Shown one piece after another: positions 30,826-38,267 of a DNA stretch of 64,000 bases. The stretch's first letter is position 1. The number at the start of each line of letters is the position of its first letter. Origin of the DNA: Elusimicrobiota bacterium (GTDB lineage Bacteria > Elusimicrobiota > Elusimicrobia > UBA1565 > JACRDR01). The stretch is from assembly GCA_016194745.1 (NCBI GenBank), contig JACQBA010000010.1, positions 62,001 to 126,000 of the forward strand, in the 5' to 3' direction. The position numbers and the translations under genes are program-made. A model generated the notes under the pieces. It ran no database searches, was not told the DNA's origin, and was given only the letters and a program-made list of their open reading frames with translations.

Positions 30826-32736
30826 TCACTTCAAGCCGAGCAGACGCTTCCACCAAGGCCGCCGTACGAGCGTCTTGACCACCGCGACCGTCTCTTCTCC
30901 CTTGGCGACGTTGATCGGCAGAGTGAAGTGGAACGTCGCGCCCTTGCCCACCTCGCTGTCGACCCACATCGCGCCGCCTTGAAGGTGGATCAGGGCCTTG
31001 GAGATGGCGAGGCCGAGGCCGGTGCCGCCCACGTGCTTCTCGCCGGAGGCGATCTGCACGAACTTCTCGAAGATCTTCGCCTGGTCGGCCTTCGCGATGC
31101 CGGGCCCGGTATCGGACACGGAGACCTGCACGAACTTCTCGAATTTGCCCATCCCGGGCGCGACCCGGACCGCGATGTTCCCGCCTTGCGGCGTGAACTT
31201 GATGGCGTTCGAGAGAAGGTTCACGCAGACCTGCACGGTGCGCTGGGGGTCCGACATGACATGCGGAATCTTGGACTCCGCGGTAAACGTCAGGTTGATG
31301 CCCTTCTTCTGGCACCACGGCCGCAGGCTGTCGACGCTCTCTTTGGCGATCTGCTCCGCTTCGGCCGGGCGCGGGTGCACCGTCATCTGCCCGGACTCGA
31401 GCTTGGAGAAATCCAGGATCTGCCGGATCAAGTCCTCGAGGCGATCGGCGTTGCGCAGCGCCGTACCGAAGATCCTCTCGTCGTCCGACGCGAGCTTGCC
31501 CGTGAGCTGGCCCTGCAGGATCTCGAGGGAGGCGCGGATCGACGACAGCGGAGCGCGAAGCTCGTGGGTCACGTGCGCGACGAAGTCGCGCTCCATCCGC
31601 TGCAGCTCCTTGTGCTTGGTGACGTCGGTCAGCACGGACACCATGCCGACGGGTTTTCCGGACTCGTTCTGCACGATCGCCGTCGAGCCGCGGACCGTGC
31701 GCCGCGTGTCGTCCGTGCTGAGCACGTCGACCTTCGACTCCGACGGAACTTCCTTGACCTCGCCCATCTCGGTCGCCAAAGTCATCAGGTGCTCTTCCTT
31801 CACCCGGTCGGACAGGGGCTTTCCCGCGACGTCGACGAGCTTGACGCCGTAGAGCTCCTCGGCGGCGGGGTTCATCATTAGGATGTTCCCATGGTCGTCC
31901 ACGACGACGACGCCTTCGGCCATGTTGGACAAGACGGTCGTCGTGCGGACCTGCTCGTTCTCGACTTTCGTCTTTTCTTTGCGCAGGCTCTCGGTGGCCT
32001 TCTTGATCTTCTGTTCGAGGTCCGCTTGGAGCTGCTGGAGCACCGTGTCGTAGACCGCGGCCTGGTCCTTCGGGTCTTTGACGGCTTCCTTGACCAAGGC
32101 GTCGATCGACTCCTCGATGGGGAGCGGCGCGATCTTCTCCGCGATCGTGGGACCGGCGGGCGCCGGAACCGGCGCGGGAGCGGGCGTCTCGGCGGGCGCC
32201 GTGCCCGCGGCCGGAGGAGCCGCCGCCCCTGTCGGCTCGGCCGCGGGCACGGACACCGGCACCGGCTGCGGCGTCTCCCAGCCCTTCTCCACCTTGGCGT
32301 AGATGGCCGCGTTGAACTGGATGGATTGGACGCCTCGTTCCTTCAGAAACGCCGCGGCGTCCATGGTCTTCGCCGCCTCAGGCCGCAGGCCCGCCAGCTC
32401 GCACAAGGCCGTCAGCTCGGAGGTCTGAAGGCCTGCCTTGAAGGTGATGCTGTGGAGGTGGTAGCGCTTGAACACCGACAAGATCGAGTTGGGCAAAAGC
32501 GCGGCGGAGGCGATGACTCTCCCGTTGGCCAGCAGCTTGTCGCCGTCGATGGCGTACGTCAGCTCGGCCGCGCGCGAGCTCTCCAGGACCTGTCCCAGGA
32601 GCCGGTGGGACTCCTGGAGCGTCGCCGCGACAGCCGGATGCCCGACGCGATAGAGGGTCATCTGCCCCAGCGTCTTGCCGATCGCCTTCAGGGCATCGAG
32701 GGCAAGAGCGTCCGTGGCCTGCGCGGATTCCGCCAT
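30826..32736 (-). CDS. Soluble sensor histidine kinase with N-terminal helical domain, PAS, HisKA and HATPase
   Basis: 636 residues; the ATG at 32736 follows the upstream stop by 2 nt (the frame is open further). There is no TM segment. An N-terminal approximately 160-residue domain contains YRVGHPAVAATLQESHRLLGQ and FKAGLQTSELTALCELAGL; similar domains occur in delta-proteobacterial signalling proteins. A Pro/Ala linker (about 170-215) and a coiled coil lead to a PAS domain (VVVDDHGNILMMNPAAEELYG). HisKA is FVAHVTHELRAPLSSIRASLEIL, and HATPase motifs are NLLSNAIKFTPQGG, DTGPGIAKAD and GGTGLGLAISKAL. The C-terminal tail RRPWWKRLLGLK is basic and Trp-rich, suggesting membrane docking. No cognate regulator is adjacent. 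Confidence 0.87.
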   Translation of the reverse strand: MAESAQATDALALDALKAIGKTLGQMTLYRVGHPAVAATLQESHRLLGQVLESSRAAELTYAIDGDKLLANGRVIASAALLPNSILSVFKRYHLHSITFKAGLQTSELTALCELAGLRPEAAKTMDAAAFLKERGVQSIQFNAAIYAKVEKGWETPQPVPVSVPAAEPTGAAAPPAAGTAPAETPAPAPVPAPAGPTIAEKIAPLPIEESIDALVKEAVKDPKDQAAVYDTVLQQLQADLEQKIKKATESLRKEKTKVENEQVRTTTVLSNMAEGVVVVDDHGNILMMNPAAEELYGVKLVDVAGKPLSDRVKEEHLMTLATEMGEVKEVPSESKVDVLSTDDTRRTVRGSTAIVQNESGKPVGMVSVLTDVTKHKELQRMERDFVAHVTHELRAPLSSIRASLEILQGQLTGKLASDDERIFGTALRNADRLEDLIRQILDFSKLESGQMTVHPRPAEAEQIAKESVDSLRPWCQKKGINLTFTAESKIPHVMSDPQRTVQVCVNLLSNAIKFTPQGGNIAVRVAPGMGKFEKFVQVSVSDTGPGIAKADQAKIFEKFVQIASGEKHVGGTGLGLAISKALIHLQGGAMWVDSEVGKGATFHFTLPINVAKGEETVAVVKTLVRRPWWKRLLGLK

Positions 32737-32738
32737 CG

Positions 32739-34049
32739 CTATAGCCTGAACAGCTTGGGATCGGGGCCGTGCGGGATCGCGTTGCGCGCGTCGAAGACGG
32801 CTCGCGAGTGCTTCAGCACCCATGCATAGTCGACGATCCGGTGGCCCGTCATGACCGCAACGAGGTCCTGCCGCCGCAGGGCCGCGGCCGACAGCGGTAC
32901 CGACGCGTAGCGCTTTTCCTGGACGTGGGCGCGCGGCACGTGGGGGTCATGGTAGGAAACCACGGCGCCCCGCTCCTCCAGCAGATGGATCACGTCGAGC
33001 GCCGGCGATTCCCGGACGTCCGAGACGTTCGGCTTGTAGGCGACGCCCAAGACGAGGATACGGCTGCCGCGCAGGGCTTTCCTACGCAAGTTCAGCACGT
33101 CCGCCATGCGCGCGACGACGTACTGCGGCATGGACGAGTTGATCACGCCGGCCAGCTCGATGAACCGGGGCTCGAAGTTGAGGGACTTCATCTTCCACGC
33201 CAAGTACTGCGGGTCGAGCGGGATGCAGTGGCCGCCGATGCCCGGTCCCGGCTGGAACGGCATGAAGCCGAACGGCTTGGTCGCGGCCGCGCCGATGATC
33301 TCCCACACGTCGAGCCCGAGCTTGTGGCACATCATGGCGATCTCGTTGACCAGGCCGATGTTCACCGCGCGGAAGGTGTTCTCGAGCAGCTTCACCATCT
33401 CCGCGGCCTCCGCGGAGGAGACCGGCACCACGGTCTCCACGATCTGTCCGTAGAGCTCCGCGGCGAGGCGGATCGAGTCAGGCGAGATCCCTCCGACGAC
33501 CTTCGGCGTGTTGGCGATCCGGTAGGTCTTGTTTCCAGGATCGACCCGCTCCGGCGAGAACGCGAGATGGAAGTCCCGACCGGCCTTCAGGCCGCCTTCC
33601 TCCAGCATCGGCTGGACGAGCTCCCGCGTCGTCCCGGGATAGGTCGTGCTCTCCAGGATGATGAGCTGGCCCTTCTTCAGCCGATGGAAGATCTGGCTCG
33701 CGGCCGTGACGATGTAGCTCACGTCCGGCTCCTTGCTCTTGCGCAGAGGCGTCGGGACGCAGATGATGATGGCGTCCTGGCCGCTCAGTTCGTCGAAACG
33801 GTTGGACGGATGGAAGCGCTTGGTGCGCAGCACCTCGCGGAGGACCTGCGCCGGGATGTCGGAGACGTGAGAGCGGCCGCGGCGCAGCGCGTCGACGACT
33901 TCCTTATTTACGTCGAAGCCGGTGACGGCGAACCCTTTCCGGGCGAATTCGACGCACAACGGGAGCCCAACGTATCCGAGGCCGAGCACCCCGATCTTCG
34001 CCGTTCTTTCGTGAATCGCGTCCCGAAGGTGAGCCGTCGCGGAGTTCAT
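32739..34049 (-). CDS. UDP-N-acetyl-glucosamine/mannosamine dehydrogenase family (WbpA/WecC/TviB-like)
   Basis: 436 residues. It oxidises the C6 alcohol of a UDP-HexNAc to the uronic acid in two NAD-dependent steps. The Rossmann motif is IGVLGLGYVGLPLCVEFARKG, the central helix contains EMVKLLENTFRAVNIGLVNEIA, and the catalytic Cys lies in GIGGHCIPLDPQYL. The C-terminal domain is LVLGVAYKPNVSDVRESPALDVI. The sequence matches the UDP-GlcNAc branch better than UDP-Glc dehydrogenase, which is encoded divergently. Products feed aminouronic-acid sugars, which would fit the DegT aminotransferase at 6826-7983. It leads the operon containing the downstream kinase. Confidence 0.9.
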   Translation of the reverse strand: MNSATAHLRDAIHERTAKIGVLGLGYVGLPLCVEFARKGFAVTGFDVNKEVVDALRRGRSHVSDIPAQVLREVLRTKRFHPSNRFDELSGQDAIIICVPTPLRKSKEPDVSYIVTAASQIFHRLKKGQLIILESTTYPGTTRELVQPMLEEGGLKAGRDFHLAFSPERVDPGNKTYRIANTPKVVGGISPDSIRLAAELYGQIVETVVPVSSAEAAEMVKLLENTFRAVNIGLVNEIAMMCHKLGLDVWEIIGAAATKPFGFMPFQPGPGIGGHCIPLDPQYLAWKMKSLNFEPRFIELAGVINSSMPQYVVARMADVLNLRRKALRGSRILVLGVAYKPNVSDVRESPALDVIHLLEERGAVVSYHDPHVPRAHVQEKRYASVPLSAAALRRQDLVAVMTGHRIVDYAWVLKHSRAVFDARNAIPHGPDPKLFRL

Positions 34050-34061
34050 GGAAGATTCTCG

Positions 34062-34090
34062 ATTCTATAATCTGTGAGCATGGACCACAA
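34062..34090 (-). promoter_or_regulatory. Promoter of the UDP-HexNAc dehydrogenase gene
   Basis: TTGTGG, 17-nt spacer, TAGAAT; the -10 ends 12 nt before the ATG at 34049. The same TTGTGG hexamer serves the methyltransferase promoter at 58849-58877. Confidence 0.6.
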
Positions 34091-34115
34091 CCCGCAGTTT
34101 GTCAACCCCGCGTCC

Positions 34116-34144
34116 TTGATAGCCCGGCGCGAAAGTCATAAGAT
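34116..34144 (+). promoter_or_regulatory. Promoter of ugd
   Basis: TTGATA, 17-nt spacer, TAAGAT; the -10 ends 12 nt before the ugd ATG at 34157. Together with 34062-34090 it makes a divergent promoter region between the two sugar dehydrogenase genes. Confidence 0.65.
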
Positions 34145-34156
34145 GGCGTTTCGCCC

Positions 34157-35473
34157 ATGAAATCGCACGACATTTGCGTAATAGGAAGCGGCTACGTAGG
34201 GCTGGTCACCGGCGCCTGCCTGGCCGAGATCGGGCACCGCGTCGCCTGCGTCGATTCCGACAAGAAAAAAGTCGCCGCGCTCCGCGCCGGACGCGTGCCG
34301 ATCCACGAGCCCGGCCTCGACGAGCTCGTGAAGCGCCACCACAAGTCCGGACGGCTGATCTTCGTCGACACGATCACGGCCGGCATGCACTCGAAGGGCC
34401 GCGCGGCCGAGGTGGTCTTCATCGCGGTCGGCACCCCGCCCCGGCAGGATGGCTCGGCCGATCTCTCGAGCGTCGAGGCCGTCGCGCAGGAAGTCGCCCG
34501 CAACCTCAAGCGCTACGCGGTCATCGTCGACAAGTCGACCGTCCCGGTCGAGACGGGTGAATGGGTGACCAAGACGGTGCAGAAGTTCAACAAGGAGAAC
34601 GTCCCCTACGACGTGGCGTCGAACCCCGAGTTCCTGGCCGAGGGCTCGGCGGTCAAGGACTTCCTCCATCCCGATCGCATCGTGCTGGGCGTGCCGTCCA
34701 AGCGGGCGGAAACGCTGCTGTGCTCGGTCTACGCGCCGATCAAGGGCGCGGAGGTGCTGGTCACCGACGTGAAGAGCGCCGAGCTGATCAAGCACGCCTC
34801 CAACTCGTTCTTGGCCACCAAGATCTCCTTCGCCAACGCCATCAGCGTCCTGTGCGAGAAGGTCGGGGCCGACGTCACCTTGGTCACCAAAGGCATGGGC
34901 CTCGACAAGCGCATCGGGCCGGCCTTCCTGCGGGCGGGCATCGGCTTCGGCGGCTTTTGCTTCCCGAAGGACCTCGAGGCCTTCCACTGGATCGCGAAAC
35001 AGAAGGGCTACGATTTCGCCCTGCTGCGGGCCGTCAAGGAGATCAACGAGTTCCAGAAGGATTGGGTGCTGCGAAAGCTCGAAGAGGAGCTCTGGAACGC
35101 GGAGGGCAAGAGCGTCGCGATCCTCGGGCTGTCCTTCAAGCCCGACACGGACGATCTGCGCTTCGCTCCCAGCCTCGACATCATCGCCAGACTGCTCGAG
35201 CGCCACGTGCACGTCGCGGCGTACGACCCGGTCGCGATGCCGAAGGCGAAGGCGCAGCTCAAGGGCGTGCGCTTCGCCAAGGACCCCTACGACGCGGCCA
35301 AGGGCGTCGACTGCCTCGCCGTCGTGACCGAATGGAAGGAGTTCAAGGACCTCGACCTCGCGCGGCTGAAGAAGACGATGCGCAACCCGCTCATCCTCGA
35401 CGGCCGAAACCTCCTCGATCCCGCCGTCGTCCGCGCCGCGGGCTTCACCTACCGGAGCGTCGGCCGCCCATGA
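34157..35473 (+). CDS. ugd: UDP-glucose 6-dehydrogenase
   Basis: 438 residues. It converts UDP-glucose to UDP-glucuronate with two NAD. The N-terminus is [22 protein letters not shown], the substrate-binding segment is [22 protein letters not shown], and [22 protein letters not shown] forms the central helix. The catalytic Cys is in [17 protein letters not shown]. The C-terminal domain has [21 protein letters not shown]. It overlaps the next gene by ATGA, so its product should pass directly to the decarboxylase. Confidence 0.96.
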   Translation: MKSHDICVIGSGYVGLVTGACLAEIGHRVACVDSDKKKVAALRAGRVPIHEPGLDELVKRHHKSGRLIFVDTITAGMHSKGRAAEVVFIAVGTPPRQDGSADLSSVEAVAQEVARNLKRYAVIVDKSTVPVETGEWVTKTVQKFNKENVPYDVASNPEFLAEGSAVKDFLHPDRIVLGVPSKRAETLLCSVYAPIKGAEVLVTDVKSAELIKHASNSFLATKISFANAISVLCEKVGADVTLVTKGMGLDKRIGPAFLRAGIGFGGFCFPKDLEAFHWIAKQKGYDFALLRAVKEINEFQKDWVLRKLEEELWNAEGKSVAILGLSFKPDTDDLRFAPSLDIIARLLERHVHVAAYDPVAMPKAKAQLKGVRFAKDPYDAAKGVDCLAVVTEWKEFKDLDLARLKKTMRNPLILDGRNLLDPAVVRAAGFTYRSVGRP

Positions 35474-36408
35474 CGTCCAAGCGCATGCTCATCACGGGCG
35501 GCGCGGGATTCATCGGCAGCCACCTCTGCGACCATTTCCTCTCGAAAGGCTACGCCGTGGTCGCGATGGACAACCTCATCACGGGCGAGATCGCCAACAT
35601 CGAGCACCTGTTCAAGAACGACCGTTTTACGTTCATCAAGCAGGACGTGACCAACTTCATCCACGTCGCCGGGCCTCTCGACTTCGTCCTCCACTTCGCG
35701 AGCCCGGCGAGCCCGGTGGACTACGCGCACTTCCCGATCCCGACGCTGAAGGTCGGCGCGCTGGGGACGCACAAGGCGCTCGGACTAGCCAAAGAGAAGG
35801 GCGCGACGTTCATGCTCGCCTCGACGTCGGAGGTCTACGGAGACCCCGAGGTGAACCCGCAGCCCGAGTCCTACTGGGGCCACGTCAACCCGATAGGTCC
35901 CCGGGGCGTCTACGACGAAGCGAAGCGCTTCGCCGAGGCCATGACCATGGCCTACCATCGCTATCACAAGATGCAGGTCCGGATCGTGCGGATCTTCAAC
36001 ACCTACGGCGAACGCATGCGCAGGGAGGACGGGCGCGCGGTGCCGAACTTCATCACGCAGGCGCTGCGCGGCAAGCCGATCACGGTGTACGGAAACGGCT
36101 CCCAGACGCGGAGCCTGTGCTACGTGTCCGACCTGGTGGACGGGCTCGACAAGCTCCTCCATTCGAACCTGAACACTCCCATCAACATCGGCAATCCGCA
36201 TGAGGTGACGATACGCCAGCTGGCGGAGACGATCCGAAGGCTCACCAAGTCCGGATCGAAGATCGTCTCCAAGCCGCTTCCGGTCGACGACCCGAGGCAG
36301 CGGCGGCCCGACGAGACCGTGGCGCGCACGAAGCTCCGCTGGACGCCCCGCGTCCCCCTTGAGACGGGACTCAAGCGTACGATCTCCTACTTCAAGAAGA
36401 CGTCATGA
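35470..36408 (+). CDS. UDP-glucuronate decarboxylase (UDP-xylose synthase)
   Basis: 312 residues, extended SDR. It decarboxylates UDP-glucuronate to UDP-xylose through a 4-keto intermediate. Motifs include [32 protein letters not shown] (the SPAS/SP motif separates UXS from epimerases), [22 protein letters not shown] with catalytic Ser/Glu, and [12 protein letters not shown] with Yxxx[16 protein letters not shown] and the DDPRQRRPD segment are also typical of UXS. The ATG overlaps ugd (ATGA), so UDP-Glc to UDP-Xyl is encoded as a two-step cassette. Xylose is therefore a likely glycan constituent. Confidence 0.93.
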   Translation: MTSKRMLITGGAGFIGSHLCDHFLSKGYAVVAMDNLITGEIANIEHLFKNDRFTFIKQDVTNFIHVAGPLDFVLHFASPASPVDYAHFPIPTLKVGALGTHKALGLAKEKGATFMLASTSEVYGDPEVNPQPESYWGHVNPIGPRGVYDEAKRFAEAMTMAYHRYHKMQVRIVRIFNTYGERMRREDGRAVPNFITQALRGKPITVYGNGSQTRSLCYVSDLVDGLDKLLHSNLNTPINIGNPHEVTIRQLAETIRRLTKSGSKIVSKPLPVDDPRQRRPDETVARTKLRWTPRVPLETGLKRTISYFKKTS

Positions 36409-37256
36409 CCGGACGTCTCGTCCCACGCCTCGCGGCCGCGGTATTCGCGCTCTCGTGCGCGTCCGCCGACGCGCTGCTCATCGAAGGGACCGTGACGCAA
36501 TCCCGCACTCATACCTGCAACATCGGCTTCCTCGGGCTCGAAGAGCACTACGATTATCCGGCCCTGTGCGCCGGCGTCATCGAGGTGAAGGCGCCGGGCG
36601 AGCAGTACGGCAAGCAGCTCACCGTCTCCCTGCGCGTGCCCACCTATGATCCCGAGGGGAAGGTCCACACTCTCCCGACCTACGGCATGGGCGTTCGCGC
36701 GGACTACGATCCCGTCGACGGGCTCAACATGGCGCGCAGCGTGCAGATCACGGATCTCAACTCCTCGCAGGAACCGGTCGCGCAGCCCGGGCCGGAAACG
36801 TGGCCCGACGACAAGCTCGTGAAGTACGTCGAGGACGATTACCTCAAGGACTACGCGCGCCACATGAAGCTGCTCCTCGACCGCGGCAACTCGAACGTCC
36901 TGCGCAAGCGCCTCGCCTCCGAGAGCGCCAACGAGCGCTACACGGGGTTTTGGGCGATCAACGATTTGCGCACCCCCGGCTTCGAGCCGGAGGCCGTCGC
37001 CGCGGCGTCGGACCCGGACCGCGCGGTGCGGCACGAAGCCATCTACTATCTGGGCGATCAGAAACTCTACGGCCACGCCGATCTCGTCGCCGAATCCCTA
37101 TCGCATGCGAACGCCTCGATCCGCCGCGAGGCGGCGTGGTACCTCGGCGAGGCGAAGGCCGTCAAATACAAGGAACGACTCGCCAAGCTCCTGAAGACGG
37201 AGAAGGACGAGGCCGCCCGAAAAGCGGAGTCCGACGCACTCGAGAAGCTGAAATAG
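36405..37256 (+). CDS. Exported protein with C-terminal HEAT-like repeats
   Basis: 283 residues; ATG overlaps the upstream stop. A cleavable signal ([20 protein letters not shown]) is followed by a beta-rich approximately 110-residue region of unknown family with two Cys (HTCNIGF and PALCAGV). After a linker, the last 110 residues form helical pairs like HEAT repeats: [17 protein letters not shown] and [17 protein letters not shown] are two clear copies about 31 residues apart. HEAT repeats bind proteins, so a periplasmic scaffold or assembly factor is plausible. Operon position after UDP-xylose synthesis hints at envelope glycan biology, but nothing specific can be assigned. Confidence 0.7.
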   Translation: MTGRLVPRLAAAVFALSCASADALLIEGTVTQSRTHTCNIGFLGLEEHYDYPALCAGVIEVKAPGEQYGKQLTVSLRVPTYDPEGKVHTLPTYGMGVRADYDPVDGLNMARSVQITDLNSSQEPVAQPGPETWPDDKLVKYVEDDYLKDYARHMKLLLDRGNSNVLRKRLASESANERYTGFWAINDLRTPGFEPEAVAAASDPDRAVRHEAIYYLGDQKLYGHADLVAESLSHANASIRREAAWYLGEAKAVKYKERLAKLLKTEKDEAARKAESDALEKLK

Positions 37257-37276
37257 GCCGAGGATCCGGAATCGAC

Positions 37277-38092
37277 ATGGCTCAACACCGCCCCGACCCT
37301 CTCGAGCGCGAGATCGCGCGGCTGGAGGAAAAGTTCCGCGAGGCCACCGACGAACTGCGGCATCTGCGCGAGAACTTCAAGCTGTCGCGGGCGGCGCACG
37401 CGGCCGAGAAGGAGATCAAGGCCGAGATCGCCGAGATCAAGGACGAGTGGGAGGCGGTGCACTACCGCTGGTGGATCATCGTGCTCGCGGGCGTGCTGAC
37501 CTTCTTCGTCGTGGCGTATTTCTACTACACGCAGATCGGTTGGTACGCGGATCACCGGCGCCTGCCCCCCAGCTCCGACTGGCTCCTCAACCATCTCCCC
37601 GTGCCGAAGTGGGACCTGCTGCCCATCCTATCCTGGGGCTGGCTCGCGCTGCACCTCTACGCGGCCGCGATCTGCATCCTCTATTACCCGCGCCAGCTTC
37701 CTTTCATCTTGTTCACGCTGGCCTTGTTCATCCTCGTGCGCTCGACGTTCATCTTCCTGTCGCCGATCGGCGCGCCGCACGGCATGATGGACATGTCGAA
37801 GCTGGATTACTTCTTCCGGCGCGCCATGGGCTGGGTGACGTTCAACAACGAGTTCGTCTTCTCCGGACACACGTCGGTGCCGTTCCTCTTCTATCTCTTC
37901 TTCGAAACGCCGTGGCAGAGGCGGTTCTTTCTCACGGGCTCGATCCTCATGGCGGCGACCGTGCTGCTCACGCGGAACCACTACTCGGTCGACGTGATGG
38001 GCGCCTACCTGATAACGTATTCCATCTTCGTGCTCAGCCGCCGCCTCTACTTCGACTACATCCGGCCGCTCTTCCTGCTGGAACACCGCTGA
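37277..38092 (+). CDS. PAP2_C membrane enzyme, sphingomyelin-synthase-like, with N-terminal coiled coil
   Basis: 271 residues from the ATG at 37277. Residues about 8-62 form a charged coiled coil (LEREIARLEEKFREATDEL). Then come about six TM helices. The catalytic signature is in NNEFVFSGHTSVPF (His198) and RNHYSVDVMGAYLITYS (His235 and Asp239). The SGHT and HYSxDV pair with four residues between His and Asp is the triad of the sphingomyelin synthase/PAP2_C group, not of ordinary PAP2 phosphatases. Such enzymes move a phospho-headgroup between diacylglycerol-type and ceramide-type lipids at the membrane. Bacterial substrates are unknown. It ends the ugd operon. Confidence 0.85.
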   Translation: MAQHRPDPLEREIARLEEKFREATDELRHLRENFKLSRAAHAAEKEIKAEIAEIKDEWEAVHYRWWIIVLAGVLTFFVVAYFYYTQIGWYADHRRLPPSSDWLLNHLPVPKWDLLPILSWGWLALHLYAAAICILYYPRQLPFILFTLALFILVRSTFIFLSPIGAPHGMMDMSKLDYFFRRAMGWVTFNNEFVFSGHTSVPFLFYLFFETPWQRRFFLTGSILMAATVLLTRNHYSVDVMGAYLITYSIFVLSRRLYFDYIRPLFLLEHR

Positions 38093-38125
38093 CCGCCGCA
38101 CGTTAGGACCCCGGCCCGAATACTC

Positions 38126-38214
38126 GGCGTCGGTCCCCCGGCCTGCTCCTTCGCTCCTCGCGGTCAGTTATTGAAAACGTAACATCCGCCTACTAAATTA
38201 TAGGCGTCGGTCCC
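38126..38214. repeat. 12-bp direct repeat flanking the coiled-coil gene promoter
   Basis: GGCGTCGGTCCC occurs at 38126-38137 and again at 38203-38214, 77 bp apart. The second copy lies just downstream of the -10 and the first about 34 bp upstream of the -35. It may be an operator pair for one regulator, or simply duplicated sequence. Confidence 0.5.
38171..38199 (+). promoter_or_regulatory. Promoter of the long coiled-coil gene
   Basis: TTGAAA, 17-nt spacer, TAAATT, inside the 175-bp gap after the PAP2_C gene. The -10 ends 68 nt before the ATG at 38268, giving one of the few long leaders here. GCCTGC/GCAGGC (38227-38232 with 38248-38253) can form a hairpin 14 nt before the start codon. Confidence 0.65.
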
Positions 38215-38267
38215 GCCGAGCACGCCGCCTGCCAAGGGTACGGCCGAGCAGGCATGGAGCTCCGTTC

